Both the position numbers and the translations under genes were made by a program. Positions 1-5,685 of a stretch of DNA of 5,807 nt are shown here, one piece after another. The notes under the pieces are model-generated. The model ran no database searches. It had not been told where the DNA came from and worked only from the letters and a program-made list of their open reading frames with translations. Origin of the DNA: an uncultured Hyphomonadaceae bacterium (GTDB taxonomy: Bacteria; Pseudomonadota; Alphaproteobacteria; Caulobacterales; Hyphomonadaceae); the NCBI GenBank assembly GCA_938049795.1, contig CALLCD010000233.1, positions 1 to 5,807 of the forward strand. The letters run 5' to 3'. The first letter of the stretch is position 1, and each line of letters begins with the position of its first letter.

Positions 1-401
1 CCCGTCACCCCGCCTTCGGGGGTCGGCTGTGATCCGCCCAGCGCAGTGATGGTCATCTGCTGACCGCCCGCAGACAGGATTTCCGCCCGTTCAACGCCGC
101 GCGACCAGAACGGAATATCGAACGCCTCAATCGCGACATTGGAAAATCCGAGCCCCCGCAGCTCGGCCACCGCCCAGTCACGCGCGCGCGCCTCGGCGTC
201 TGAGCCAGCCAGCCTTGGTCCGATTTCCGTCGTCAGATCCTCGACGAACTGCAAGCCGATATTGTCCTCAAGCCCCGCAGCCATAAGTTTCGTGACGCCT
301 TTGGCCGCATCGCGCTCAAGCGGCGCAGGTTCGACGGGCTGGGCCAGTGCCAGTGGACTAAGAAGGACGGACGCCAACACGGCAGCAATAGATGTTTTCA
401 T
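1..401 (-). CDS. Exported M28-family metallopeptidase (aminopeptidase/carboxypeptidase Q-like), N-terminal part only
   Basis: The gene starts at an ATG at 401 and runs off the left edge; 133 codons are visible with no stop. Residues 1-20 form a signal peptide (short basic start MKTS, hydrophobic core, then ALA before QPVEP), so the product is exported to the periplasm. The next segment includes LTTEIGPRLAGSDAEARARD (about 56-75) and continues to LRGLGFSNVAIEAF (81-94). The 'EIGPRLAGS' block followed by a helix and a '[LG]GFxNV' strand is the usual N-terminal region of secreted M28 zinc peptidases related to carboxypeptidase Q, before the PA insert and the zinc-binding catalytic core. Those catalytic residues lie outside the window, so enzyme activity is inferred. 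An AGGAG lies at 418-414, 12 bases before the ATG, a slightly long but usable ribosome-binding site. The gene diverges from mscS. Substrate and exact subfamily cannot be told from this piece. Confidence 0.8.
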   Translation of the reverse strand, partial: MKTSIAAVLASVLLSPLALAQPVEPAPLERDAAKGVTKLMAAGLEDNIGLQFVEDLTTEIGPRLAGSDAEARARDWAVAELRGLGFSNVAIEAFDIPFWSRGVERAEILSAGGQQMTITALGGSQPTPEGGVT

Positions 402-522
402 AGCGGGGGAACACTCCTGATCAATCAGCCTCACCTGTAGGGTTTGCGACCAACGCGGTCTAGCATTTTTGTCTGTGCATCGCCGACCGACCAACCCGAT
501 GCGCGGGGTTTGGTTGATTTGC

Positions 523-540
523 ATGCGGTCGATGCGGTCA
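523..540. repeat. Two-copy 9-base tandem repeat ATGCGGTC(G/A)
   Basis: ATGCGGTCG at 523-531 is followed directly by ATGCGGTCA at 532-540, with only the last base differing. It sits about 150 bases upstream of mscS and 120 bases upstream of the peptidase start, next to a 10-base palindrome at 544-553. Such a pair could be a binding site for a regulator, but two short copies can also arise by chance or slippage. The repeat is seen directly; a regulatory role is inference. Confidence 0.35.
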
Positions 541-678
541 ACCATATCGATATTCATGATGAGTTCATAGGAAATCGGCTATCTCCAAGTTGGGATGGAG
601 ACCATCACCGCGCCGATCGCTATGGGGCCAAAGCGGACGGCGCTGCAGCATATTTCGTTTAAATTGGTCCGTACAAAC

Positions 679-683
679 AAGGA
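679..683 (+). promoter_or_regulatory. Shine-Dalgarno AAGGA deciding the mscS start
   Basis: AAGGA lies 7 bases before the ATG at 691. The same frame stays open upstream to an ATG at 595, which would add 32 residues, but that ATG has only a G-run directly against it. The spacing here and the fit to the normal MscS N-terminus make 691 the preferred start. Confidence 0.75.
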
Positions 684-690
684 CCTAAAT

Positions 691-1512
691 ATGCCTGAAT
701 TTCTGAACTCGATTGACTTGCAACAATATTTGCCCGGGGCCATCGGCTTTGCGACAAATATCCTGCTTGCCATTGTCATATTCATCATCGGTAGCTGGAT
801 TGCTGGCAAAGTTGGCAAGTTTGTCGCCGGGCTTGGCAGCAAATATGCCCATCTCGACAGCACGCTCTTTACCTTTCTGGGAAGTATTGCGCGCTATGTG
901 ATTCTCGCCTTTGTCATCATCGCCGTTCTGAACCGTTTTGGTGTTGAAACCACATCTATTGTTGCCCTGCTTGGTGCGGCGGGTCTGGCTGTTGGCCTCG
1001 CGCTTCAGGGGGCCATGTCCAATCTGGCTGCGGGCGTCATGCTGCTGATCTTCCGGCCCTACAAGGTTGGTGATTTTGTCGATGCGGCAGGCATTTTCGG
1101 CAATGTCGAAGAGATCAGCTTGTTTACCACTGTTCTGCAGACCTTCGACAATCAGCAGATCATCATTCCGAACGGATCCATCTGGGGCGCCACCATCACC
1201 AATCACAGCCACCATCCGGTGCGCGGTGTCGAGATGAAATTCTCTGTCGCTTATAGTGTCGGCGTCGATCAGGCCAAGACGGTCATCAACAAAGTCCTCG
1301 CTGACCATCCGCACATTGTGGCCGATCCAGCCCCTTTCGTCGAAGTGGAAACGCTCGGCCCTTCAGCTATGGAGTTTGTCGTGCGGCCATTTACCGAAGG
1401 CGCGCACTATTTCGATGTGCGGTATTCGGTCCCCGAACAGATGAAGCAGGCGTTTACGCAAGCAGGCTTTGAAGTGCCCTTCCCGGCCACCAAAGTTCTT
1501 ATGGACAAATAG
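691..1512 (+). CDS. mscS: Small-conductance mechanosensitive channel MscS
   Basis: A 273-residue inner-membrane channel, close to the 286 residues of E. coli MscS. It opens under membrane tension after hypo-osmotic shock and lets solutes out; the family works as a homoheptamer. Three membrane segments are visible: TM1 about 17-37, TM2 about 58-80 and the pore helix TM3 about 90-121. TM3 reads LLGAAGLAVGLALQG and then SNLAAGV, nearly identical to E. coli. Leu99 and Leu103 align with the pore-seal leucines L105 and L109, and Gly107 with the kink glycine G113. The FRPYKVGDFV stretch opens the beta domain, and the signature IIIPNGSIWG is at 147-156. The C-terminal alpha/beta vestibule ends at FPATKVLMDK, so the protein is complete. 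It is a single-gene unit: divergent from the upstream peptidase gene and closed by the terminator at 1540-1572. The start is chosen on the AAGGA at 679-683. The family call is firm. Confidence 0.96.
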   Translation: MPEFLNSIDLQQYLPGAIGFATNILLAIVIFIIGSWIAGKVGKFVAGLGSKYAHLDSTLFTFLGSIARYVILAFVIIAVLNRFGVETTSIVALLGAAGLAVGLALQGAMSNLAAGVMLLIFRPYKVGDFVDAAGIFGNVEEISLFTTVLQTFDNQQIIIPNGSIWGATITNHSHHPVRGVEMKFSVAYSVGVDQAKTVINKVLADHPHIVADPAPFVEVETLGPSAMEFVVRPFTEGAHYFDVRYSVPEQMKQAFTQAGFEVPFPATKVLMDK

Positions 1513-1539
1513 AGCCGCACTTTAGCTCGGACAAATAGC

Positions 1540-1572
1540 AAAACGGCCCTCGCAAAACGGGGGCCGTTTTTT
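1540..1572 (+). terminator. Rho-independent terminator after mscS, possibly bidirectional
   Basis: AAAACGGCCC (1540-1549) pairs perfectly with GGGCCGTTTT (1561-1570) around an 11-base loop, and the right arm runs into TTTTTT (1567-1572). It starts 27 bases after the mscS stop. On the minus strand the same hairpin ends in TTTT followed by a T-rich stretch, so it may also stop transcription of the convergent DUF885 gene, whose stop is at 1597-1599. Confidence 0.9.
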
Positions 1573-1596
1573 GTCGCGCAAATGACCTAAGGGGGC

Positions 1597-2997
1597 TCAG
1601 TCTCGCGCGGCGACGATATCGGAGGCGGTCACTGGCCCCGTCAGCATCGCTTTGAATGCGTCCCAGCGTGCGTCCGTGTCCGCGCCTGCCGCCTCGACCC
1701 ACTCACCTGCCAGATCGCGGCCAATATTGTAATTGATGACATAGCCGCGATAGGTGTCGATAAAATCGACGCGCTGGGCGGACTTCTCAAGGCTTGCCAG
1801 ATAGTAGCGCTGGATCAGCGGGATCGCCTCGTCGCGCGTGATCGCCCCGTCGAGATATTGCCGCGCAATCTCGTTGGTTGCATGCGAGAGTTGGCCGGTC
1901 AGCGCATTGAGCGCGGCAAGCTTTGACGCGTCCGCAGGGTCGAGCCCTGCCATCGGAAACAGAACCTCACGCTCGAAATTGATTTTCTCATCATCGGGAA
2001 AGGCCAGCGCAATGCCGTAATTGGCTGACCCTTCCGCAATCGGCCCAAACGGACCGAACAGCGGATTGACCGTGTATTCAATCCAGCCGCGTGCCCCGAC
2101 CAGTTCGCGCTCGATAAACAAGTTCCAGACATGATGCCCCGGATAGCCTTCATGACAGCCCAGATCGACGGCGCGGTCGATGATGATCGGGAAGTCCGTA
2201 TTGATCTGGATCAGACTTTCATACCCGCCCTGATAATAATTATAGCCCGACCATGATTTGTCTGTGACGAACTCCATGCGGAACGTCTCGCCCTCGGGCA
2301 GATCGAAATGCGCCTCGGTCCGGCTGCGGCATTCGGCAATGGCGCGGTCGAATACGGGCTGCAATTTGTCTTTCGGAATGGCAAGCGAATTGCGGAACGC
2401 ATCGACCCGTGTGGCCAGATCCCCCTCGCCCGGAAGCAGCGCGTCAATCTGAGCCAACACAGCGTCATAGTCCGCCAGATCATAGACCGGCGGGGTGACA
2501 TCATAAATCTCGGAGACTTCGGTATCGAACGACACCGCCTCGCCCGTGACAACTTTAAGCCGCACAGCCATCGCCCGCAGCAATTTCTCAAGCTGGGCTT
2601 TGCGGACCGTCTCGGCCTCGCCGGATGCTGTGTGTGCGGCCAAGCGCGCCTGCAAATCCGTAATACCGCCAGCTAAAAGCTCCGCGTCAGGGGGCAGCCC
2701 GTCCGCATCCGCCCGCCAGACAGAGGGGCCGTGATAGGCGTCAACATAATTGGCATCGAGCCGGCCCATATGCAGGGCGAGTTTGACAAAGTCCGCGCCC
2801 ATCGCATCCATCGGATTGGCGAAGCTGACCGTCTCGCCCGCTGCACGTGTCTGATCAATCCAGTCGCTGATCGGAAGCGTTGCGGTCGCTGCATCATAGA
2901 TGGCCTCGGACGACACAGATGCCTCCGGCTGGGCAGGATCAGAGGGACCACATGCGACAAGGCAAGCGGCGGCAAAACTCAGAGCAAAGGTCTTCAT
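1597..2997 (-). CDS. DUF885-family predicted metallopeptidase, lipoprotein
   Basis: A 466-residue protein from the ATG at 2997. The N-terminus is a lipoprotein signal: MKTFALSFAAAC followed by the lipobox LVAC, with Cys16 as the lipidation site. The residue after the cysteine is Gly, not Asp, which favours the outer membrane. The family mark is HEGYPGHH at 282-289 together with EGSANYG at 322-328. These match the HEGxPGHH and downstream EG...Y motifs of DUF885 proteins, thought to be zinc-dependent hydrolases. The His residues and a downstream Glu would be the metal ligands and Glu283 the catalytic base, but that is inference from the family. Substrate is unknown. At 466 residues it is shorter than many DUF885 members (about 550-600), the difference being mainly before the metal motif; no frameshift is seen. 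The gene overlaps the thiG stop by one base (TGATG), so the two are probably co-transcribed and translationally coupled. A TTG directly before the ATG is a possible but less likely start. Confidence 0.85.
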   Translation of the reverse strand: MKTFALSFAAACLVACGPSDPAQPEASVSSEAIYDAATATLPISDWIDQTRAAGETVSFANPMDAMGADFVKLALHMGRLDANYVDAYHGPSVWRADADGLPPDAELLAGGITDLQARLAAHTASGEAETVRKAQLEKLLRAMAVRLKVVTGEAVSFDTEVSEIYDVTPPVYDLADYDAVLAQIDALLPGEGDLATRVDAFRNSLAIPKDKLQPVFDRAIAECRSRTEAHFDLPEGETFRMEFVTDKSWSGYNYYQGGYESLIQINTDFPIIIDRAVDLGCHEGYPGHHVWNLFIERELVGARGWIEYTVNPLFGPFGPIAEGSANYGIALAFPDDEKINFEREVLFPMAGLDPADASKLAALNALTGQLSHATNEIARQYLDGAITRDEAIPLIQRYYLASLEKSAQRVDFIDTYRGYVINYNIGRDLAGEWVEAAGADTDARWDAFKAMLTGPVTASDIVAARD

Positions 2998-3009
2998 CAA
3001 ATCAATCCT
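2995..3009 (-). promoter_or_regulatory. thiG stop / DUF885 start overlap (TGATG) with AGGA ribosome-binding site
   Basis: The thiG stop TGA (2999-2997) shares its final A with the ATG (2997-2995) of the downstream lipoprotein gene. AGGA at 3009-3006, inside the last thiG codons, sits 8 bases before that ATG. This fixes the start at 2997 rather than the TTG at 3000 and is a typical arrangement for translational coupling. Confidence 0.7.
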
Positions 3010-3779
3010 GCCAGTGGTGAGCTTGGATCAGCATAGCGCTTCTTACCCATCCGGCCAGCCAGATACGCTTCGCGCCCCGCAATCACCGCATGTTTCATCG
3101 CCCGCGCCATGCCGATCGGATCGCGCGCTTCGGCAATCGCGGTGTTCATCAGCACGCCATCACAGCCAAGCTCCATCGCAATCGCTGCGTCCGAGGCTGT
3201 GCCCACACCCGCATCGACAATCACCGGCACGCGCGCCTGTTCGACAATCAAACGAATGTTCACCGGGTTCTGTATCCCGAGCCCCGAGCCGATCAGCGAG
3301 CCAAGTGGCATAATCGCCGCGCATCCCGCGTCTTCCAATCGCCGCGCATAGACCGGATCATCCGAGCAATAGACCATGACCTCGAAGCCGTCCTTGATCA
3401 GCGCTTCGGCAGCTTTCAGCGTCTCGGGCATATCCGGATAGAGCGTCTTCTGATCGGCGAGCACTTCAAGCTTGACCAAATCCCAGCCGCCCGCCTCGCG
3501 CGCCAATTTCAGCGTCCGCACCGCCTCGTCAGCCGTAAAGCATCCGGCAGTGTTCGGCAGATACGTATAGCGCGCCGGAGAAAGATGATCGCCAAGCCGG
3601 TCTTCGTCGGGATTGGACAGGTTCACCCGCCGCAAGGCCACCGTGACCATATCCACCCCCGCCGCCTCGGCCGCTTCAGCGTTCTGCGCATAGCTTGCAT
3701 ATTTGCCCGTGCCGATAATCAGCCGCGATTTGAAATGCCGCCCGGCGACGGTCAGCGTGTCTCTATTTTTCTGTGTCAT
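2997..3779 (-). CDS. thiG: Thiazole synthase ThiG
   Basis: A 260-residue cytoplasmic TIM-barrel enzyme, full length for the family. It joins 1-deoxy-D-xylulose 5-phosphate, dehydroglycine and the sulfur of ThiS thiocarboxylate into the thiazole phosphate of thiamine. Seen in the sequence: FKSRLIIGTGKY (16-27), VDMVTVALRRV (42-52), and WDLVKLEVL, where Lys103 matches the Schiff-base lysine (K96 in B. subtilis ThiG) and Glu105 the neighbouring acid. Also present are VMVYCSDDP (134-142), IMPLGSLIGSGLGIQNP (156-172), VPVIVDAGVGTASDA (184-198, with Asp189) and GVLMNTAIAEARDP (208-221). The ATG at 3779 is the first one after an in-frame TAA at 3791-3789. A GGAG abuts it directly, too close to be a normal ribosome-binding site. 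Its partner thiS lies upstream on the same strand but is separated by an opposite-strand gene. The stop overlaps the next gene. ThiF, ThiO/ThiH and ThiE are not in the window. Confidence 0.97.
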   Translation of the reverse strand: MTQKNRDTLTVAGRHFKSRLIIGTGKYASYAQNAEAAEAAGVDMVTVALRRVNLSNPDEDRLGDHLSPARYTYLPNTAGCFTADEAVRTLKLAREAGGWDLVKLEVLADQKTLYPDMPETLKAAEALIKDGFEVMVYCSDDPVYARRLEDAGCAAIMPLGSLIGSGLGIQNPVNIRLIVEQARVPVIVDAGVGTASDAAIAMELGCDGVLMNTAIAEARDPIGMARAMKHAVIAGREAYLAGRMGKKRYADPSSPLAGLI

Positions 3780-3882
3780 CTCCAGCGTTTAAGCAAAAAG
3801 CGCGGTCCTAGCAAGCCGATTTACGCCGCCTTGATTTTTTCAGGCAGCGCAGCTAATTCTAATAAATGAAGATTGATTGAAC
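3780..3882. other. Divergent intergenic region between thiG and the cysteine-pair gene
   Basis: These 103 bases separate two diverging genes. Composition shifts within it: the thiG-proximal half is GC-rich like the surrounding chromosome, and AT-rich sequence begins near 3851. On the minus strand the stretch 3859-3821 can be read as a short coding-like tail ELAALPEKIKAA followed by a TAA stop, with no start or ribosome-binding site. This could be a relic of a displaced gene or coincidence. No TPP riboswitch motif is visible. Confidence 0.4.
3786..3814 (-). promoter_or_regulatory. Weak candidate promoter for thiG (possible leaderless start)
   Basis: TTGCTA (3814-3809), a 17-base spacer and TAAACG (3791-3786) match the -35/-10 consensus at 4 of 6 and 3 of 6 positions. 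A transcript starting six or seven bases downstream would begin at or next to the thiG ATG, which would explain the lack of a spaced ribosome-binding site. The match is poor and may be chance. Confidence 0.2.
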
Positions 3883-4404
3883 ATGATAACTTATAATCGA
3901 AACACAGCGATCTCCGAACTAAAATCACAGTCCGTACAAGGACTGGAGTTACTTTGTCCCACGGCAAATTGTCGTCAAAAAGTTGCGATTCCAATAACCC
4001 AATTCCCCGATGATCTAACCTTGGATATTATCCATTGGACCACTTCATGCTCTGTATGCGGTCGATCCGAGGTGTATGCTACTCCGATGCTAGTGCTCAC
4101 CGACAGTAATGCAGTTCTGGAAGCGCCTACACGTCTTGCCTATGAGGATCCAGCGACTAGGCAGGAAATAACACAGGGTATTATGCATTTGTGCCAATTG
4201 TATCCAGACTATGTTGAGAGGCGCGCGGTGCAAATGGCCAAGGATCAATTGGCGAAAACCAAAAACCAGAGTTGGAGCGAATTGAGCCTGACGGATCAGA
4301 CCAGTATTATCGAAAATAATGAAGCTGAAATTGTGGAGGGCCACTTCTTAAAATTGGGCAAATTCTTCATAAGCGCAGCATTGGGCATCCCCGCCTTTTT
4401 GTAA
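3883..4404 (+). CDS. Unrecognised 173-residue protein with two cysteine pairs
   Basis: I do not recognise this protein. The frame is open from a TTG at 3877; the ATG at 3883 is the likelier start, although the ribosome-binding site is weak (GAAG at 3868-3871, 11 bases away). Residues 25-30 read CPTANC (C-x4-C) and 56-59 read CSVC (C-x2-C), with 25 residues between. Two pairs at such spacing suggest a structural zinc-ribbon-like knuckle, but zinc binding is inference. Residues 83-155 look helical and charged, with QLYPDYVERRAVQMAKDQLA at 105-124. The last 13 residues, FFISAALGIPAFL, are hydrophobic but too short for a clear membrane span. There is no signal peptide, so it is probably cytoplasmic. 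GC over 3901-4380 is about 46 percent by hand count, well below the roughly 60 percent of neighbours, and codons are more A/T-ending, which suggests recent acquisition. It lies opposite to thiG and thiS and between them. Function unknown. Confidence 0.7.
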   Translation: MITYNRNTAISELKSQSVQGLELLCPTANCRQKVAIPITQFPDDLTLDIIHWTTSCSVCGRSEVYATPMLVLTDSNAVLEAPTRLAYEDPATRQEITQGIMHLCQLYPDYVERRAVQMAKDQLAKTKNQSWSELSLTDQTSIIENNEAEIVEGHFLKLGKFFISAALGIPAFL

Positions 4405-4487
4405 TCAGATAGCTGGTGGTAGTCTTGACCAAAAATTAGATGTCATTCCCAAACCTACTCAAGGCTCAGCAGCAAGCTCGCTTCGGC
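4405..4487. other. Convergent gap between the cysteine-pair gene and thiS
   Basis: These 83 bases lie between two converging genes. I see no terminator hairpin with a T-run for either. The left part is AT-rich like the preceding gene and the right end is GC-rich like thiS. GGCTCA occurs twice (4463-4468 and 4485-4490), the second copy overlapping the thiS stop; the repeat is too short to call an insertion-site duplication. Confidence 0.4.
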
Positions 4488-4688
4488 TCACCCCCCACCG
4501 ACAAACTGCACCACTTCGAGCCGGTCGCCGTCCTCAAGCATTGTGTCGGCATGGGCGGATTTGGGGACAATTTCGAGATTGCGCTCGATGGCGATGCCGC
4601 GCGGGTCTCCGCCTAGCGTTTCGACAAAGGCCGCAAGGCTTGTTCCGGCGGCAATTTTGCGTGTTTCACCGTTCAAAATAATCTGCAT
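4488..4688 (-). CDS. thiS: Sulfur carrier protein ThiS
   Basis: A 66-residue ubiquitin-fold protein, normal length for ThiS. It begins MQIILNGETRKIAAGTSLAA (1-20), has the typical IAIERNLEIVP (32-42) and LEDGDRLEVVQFVGGG (51-66). The C-terminal Gly-Gly tail is adenylated by ThiF-type enzymes and converted to a thiocarboxylate, which donates sulfur to ThiG. The tail here is three glycines, VGGG, common in alphaproteobacterial ThiS. The ATG at 4688 gives the canonical N-terminus; the frame remains open upstream to 4742, but those residues resemble nothing. A GGAG at 4703-4700 lies 11 bases ahead of the start. The gene diverges from aroQ with a 66-base gap. thiG lies 708 bases downstream on the same strand, beyond the opposite-strand gene, so co-transcription would require reading through that gene in antisense. 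Confidence 0.95.
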   Translation of the reverse strand: MQIILNGETRKIAAGTSLAAFVETLGGDPRGIAIERNLEIVPKSAHADTMLEDGDRLEVVQFVGGG

Positions 4689-4754
4689 GATCGTGCGGTC
4701 TCCAATACTGACGGGCTTGCCATGTCCGGCGATACAGAGCAAGACGGGGATAAG

Positions 4755-5186
4755 ATGTCAAAACCAGTCTATATTCTCAATGGCCCGAACCTCAATCTAT
4801 TGGGCACCCGCGAGCCGGACATTTACGGCTCCGACACGCTGGGCGATATTGAAGCGCGACTCAACACATTGGCCGGTAACGCGAAAATCGTGTTCCGGCA
4901 GACCAATCATGAGGGCGAGCTTGTCGATTGGGTGCAGGAAGCCTCCACCCAGGCGGGCGCTCTGATCGTCAATGCGGGCGCTTACACGCACACATCGGTC
5001 GCCCTTCACGATGCCCTGCGCGCTTGCGACGTGCCGATCATCGAGGTTCATCTGTCCAACCCTGCCGCGCGGGAATCCTTCCGCAAGCGCAATTTTGTTG
5101 CTCCGGTGGCCAAAGGAACGATTGCCGGTTTTGGCGCTCAAGGCTATGAGTTAGCGCTTCAGGCAGCTCTCAAACTGATCACATAA
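4755..5186 (+). CDS. aroQ: 3-dehydroquinate dehydratase, type II (AroQ)
   Basis: A 143-residue cytoplasmic enzyme, full length for the type II family, which forms a dodecamer. It removes water from 3-dehydroquinate to give 3-dehydroshikimate in the shikimate pathway to aromatic amino acids. Diagnostic blocks in order: ILNGPNLNLLGTREPDIYG (7-25), carrying the catalytic Tyr24 and the flap Arg19; QTNHEGELVDWVQEA (49-63); IVNAGAYTHTSVALHDAL (71-88) with Asn73; and PIIEVHLSNPAARESFR (94-110), with His99 as the catalytic acid and Arg106 in the substrate site. The ATG at 4755 follows GGGGA at 4746-4750. An in-frame ATG at 4722 would add 11 unconserved residues, so 4755 is preferred. It is the first gene of a tight plus-strand cluster with accB, an order common in alphaproteobacteria. 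Confidence 0.97.
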   Translation: MSKPVYILNGPNLNLLGTREPDIYGSDTLGDIEARLNTLAGNAKIVFRQTNHEGELVDWVQEASTQAGALIVNAGAYTHTSVALHDALRACDVPIIEVHLSNPAARESFRKRNFVAPVAKGTIAGFGAQGYELALQAALKLIT

Positions 5187-5189
5187 GGA
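5184..5189 (+). promoter_or_regulatory. accB Shine-Dalgarno fused to the aroQ stop (TAAGGA)
   Basis: The aroQ stop TAA (5184-5186) is part of AAGGA (5185-5189), which lies 10 bases before the accB ATG at 5200. The ribosome finishing aroQ would release on the accB binding site, favouring coupled translation. Confidence 0.6.
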
Positions 5190-5199
5190 ATTCAAGCGT

Positions 5200-5673
5200 A
5201 TGAGCACTGGCAAATCCAAACTAGATACGGGCCTTGTCCGCGAACTTGCCTCGATTTTGCGCGATGCGGATCTGAGCGAAGTTGAAGTCGAGCATGATGG
5301 CTTGCGCATTCGGGTGTCAAAGCCCGCCGCAACTGTGGCAACCTATACCGCAGCGCCCGCGCCCGCAGCCCCCGTCATTGCAAGCCCCGCCGGCATGACC
5401 ACCGAAACGGCCCCGCCCGCAGAGACCAATGCCGTGCCCGCAAATGCCGTGACATCGCCAATGGTTGGCACCGTCTATTTTGCCTCAGAGCCGGGCGCAG
5501 ACCCGTTCGTGTCGATTGGCGACAAGGTGAAAAAGGGACAGACGCTGATGCTCGTTGAAGCCATGAAGACCTTCAATCCGGTCGAAGCGCCCCATGACGG
5601 CACCGTCACCGCCATCCTTGCCAGCGATGCGCAGCCGGTCGAGTTTGGCGAACCGCTGATCGTACTAGAATAG
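5200..5673 (+). CDS. accB: Biotin carboxyl carrier protein of acetyl-CoA carboxylase (AccB)
   Basis: A 157-residue cytoplasmic protein, full length for BCCP. It carries the biotin that AccC carboxylates and the AccAD transferase uses to make malonyl-CoA for fatty acid synthesis. Residues 1-41 form the conserved N-terminal domain (LDTGLVRELASILRDADLSE, then EVEHDGLRIRV). Residues 42-83 are a flexible Ala/Pro-rich linker. The biotinyl domain runs from about 84 (VTSPMVGTVYFASEPGADPF) to the end, with the biotin motif EAMK at 120-123 and Lys123 as the attachment site. The SEPGADP loop (96-102) matches the 'thumb' that marks true AccB domains. It lies 13 bases after aroQ and 12 before accC, consistent with one operon. 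Confidence 0.97.
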   Translation: MSTGKSKLDTGLVRELASILRDADLSEVEVEHDGLRIRVSKPAATVATYTAAPAPAAPVIASPAGMTTETAPPAETNAVPANAVTSPMVGTVYFASEPGADPFVSIGDKVKKGQTLMLVEAMKTFNPVEAPHDGTVTAILASDAQPVEFGEPLIVLE

Positions 5674-5675
5674 GA
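5672..5675 (+). promoter_or_regulatory. accC Shine-Dalgarno overlapping the accB stop (TAGGA)
   Basis: The accB stop TAG (5671-5673) overlaps AGGA (5672-5675), 10 bases before the accC ATG at 5686. It has the same layout as the aroQ-accB junction and suggests coupled translation of AccB and AccC. Confidence 0.55.
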
Positions 5676-5685
5676 TCGTTTTCAA

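Larger units (their letters stand above)
402..690. other. Divergent intergenic region between the M28 peptidase and mscS genes
   Basis: These 289 bases hold no convincing gene and should carry the promoters of both flanking genes. I found no clear -35/-10 pair for either direction. Visible structure: a 9-base tandem repeat at 523-540, a perfect 10-base palindrome ATATCGATAT at 544-553, and an imperfect hairpin in which ACC+AACCC (490-497) can pair with GGGTT+GGT (506-514) around an 8-base loop. The hairpin has no T-run, so it is not a standard terminator. Possible open frames on the plus strand here start from a TTG at 444 or an ATG at 595 and have no good ribosome-binding site. Confidence 0.5.

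Noticed and set aside
444..662. A 72-residue plus-strand frame upstream of mscS, starting at TTG
   Set aside because: The start is weak, there is no ribosome-binding site, no family resemblance, and the region is expected to be regulatory.
595..690. A longer MscS with 32 extra N-terminal residues from the ATG at 595
   Set aside because: The extra residues do not resemble MscS, and the ATG at 691 has a properly spaced AAGGA.
685..1314. A 209-residue open frame on the minus strand opposite mscS
   Set aside because: It lies wholly antisense to a gene with near-identical family motifs, has no recognisable domain, and its composition is what the complement of a coding gene gives.
3090..3869. A 259-residue plus-strand open frame opposite thiG
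   Set aside because: It is antisense to a confidently identified thiG, rich in Arg and His as expected for a shadow frame, and runs past the thiG start without any ribosome-binding site.
3866..3880. A four-codon open frame (MKID) just before the cysteine-pair gene, as a possible leader peptide
   Set aside because: It has no ribosome-binding site and no attenuator hairpin, and a frame this short is expected by chance in AT-rich sequence.
3892..3897. A perfect TATAAT on the plus strand
   Set aside because: It lies inside the cysteine-pair gene just after its start codon and has no -35 element at suitable spacing.
3845..4480. Direct repeats or terminal inverted repeats bounding the low-GC segment as a mobile element
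   Set aside because: Only loosely similar CAGC-rich stretches occur near both edges (about 3841-3853 and 4463-4478), with no transposase, no clear inverted ends and no convincing target duplication.
4458..4490. Extension of thiS through its TGA into AEASLLLSLE before the next stop
   Set aside because: ThiS needs a free C-terminal Gly-Gly, which the TGA gives exactly; read-through would destroy function and the in-frame run is short enough to be chance.
4689..4754. A TPP riboswitch or clear promoter upstream of thiS
   Set aside because: The 66-base gap to aroQ is too short for a complete TPP riboswitch, and I see none of the conserved thi-box sequence. A TTGCCA at 4717-4722 has no matching -10.
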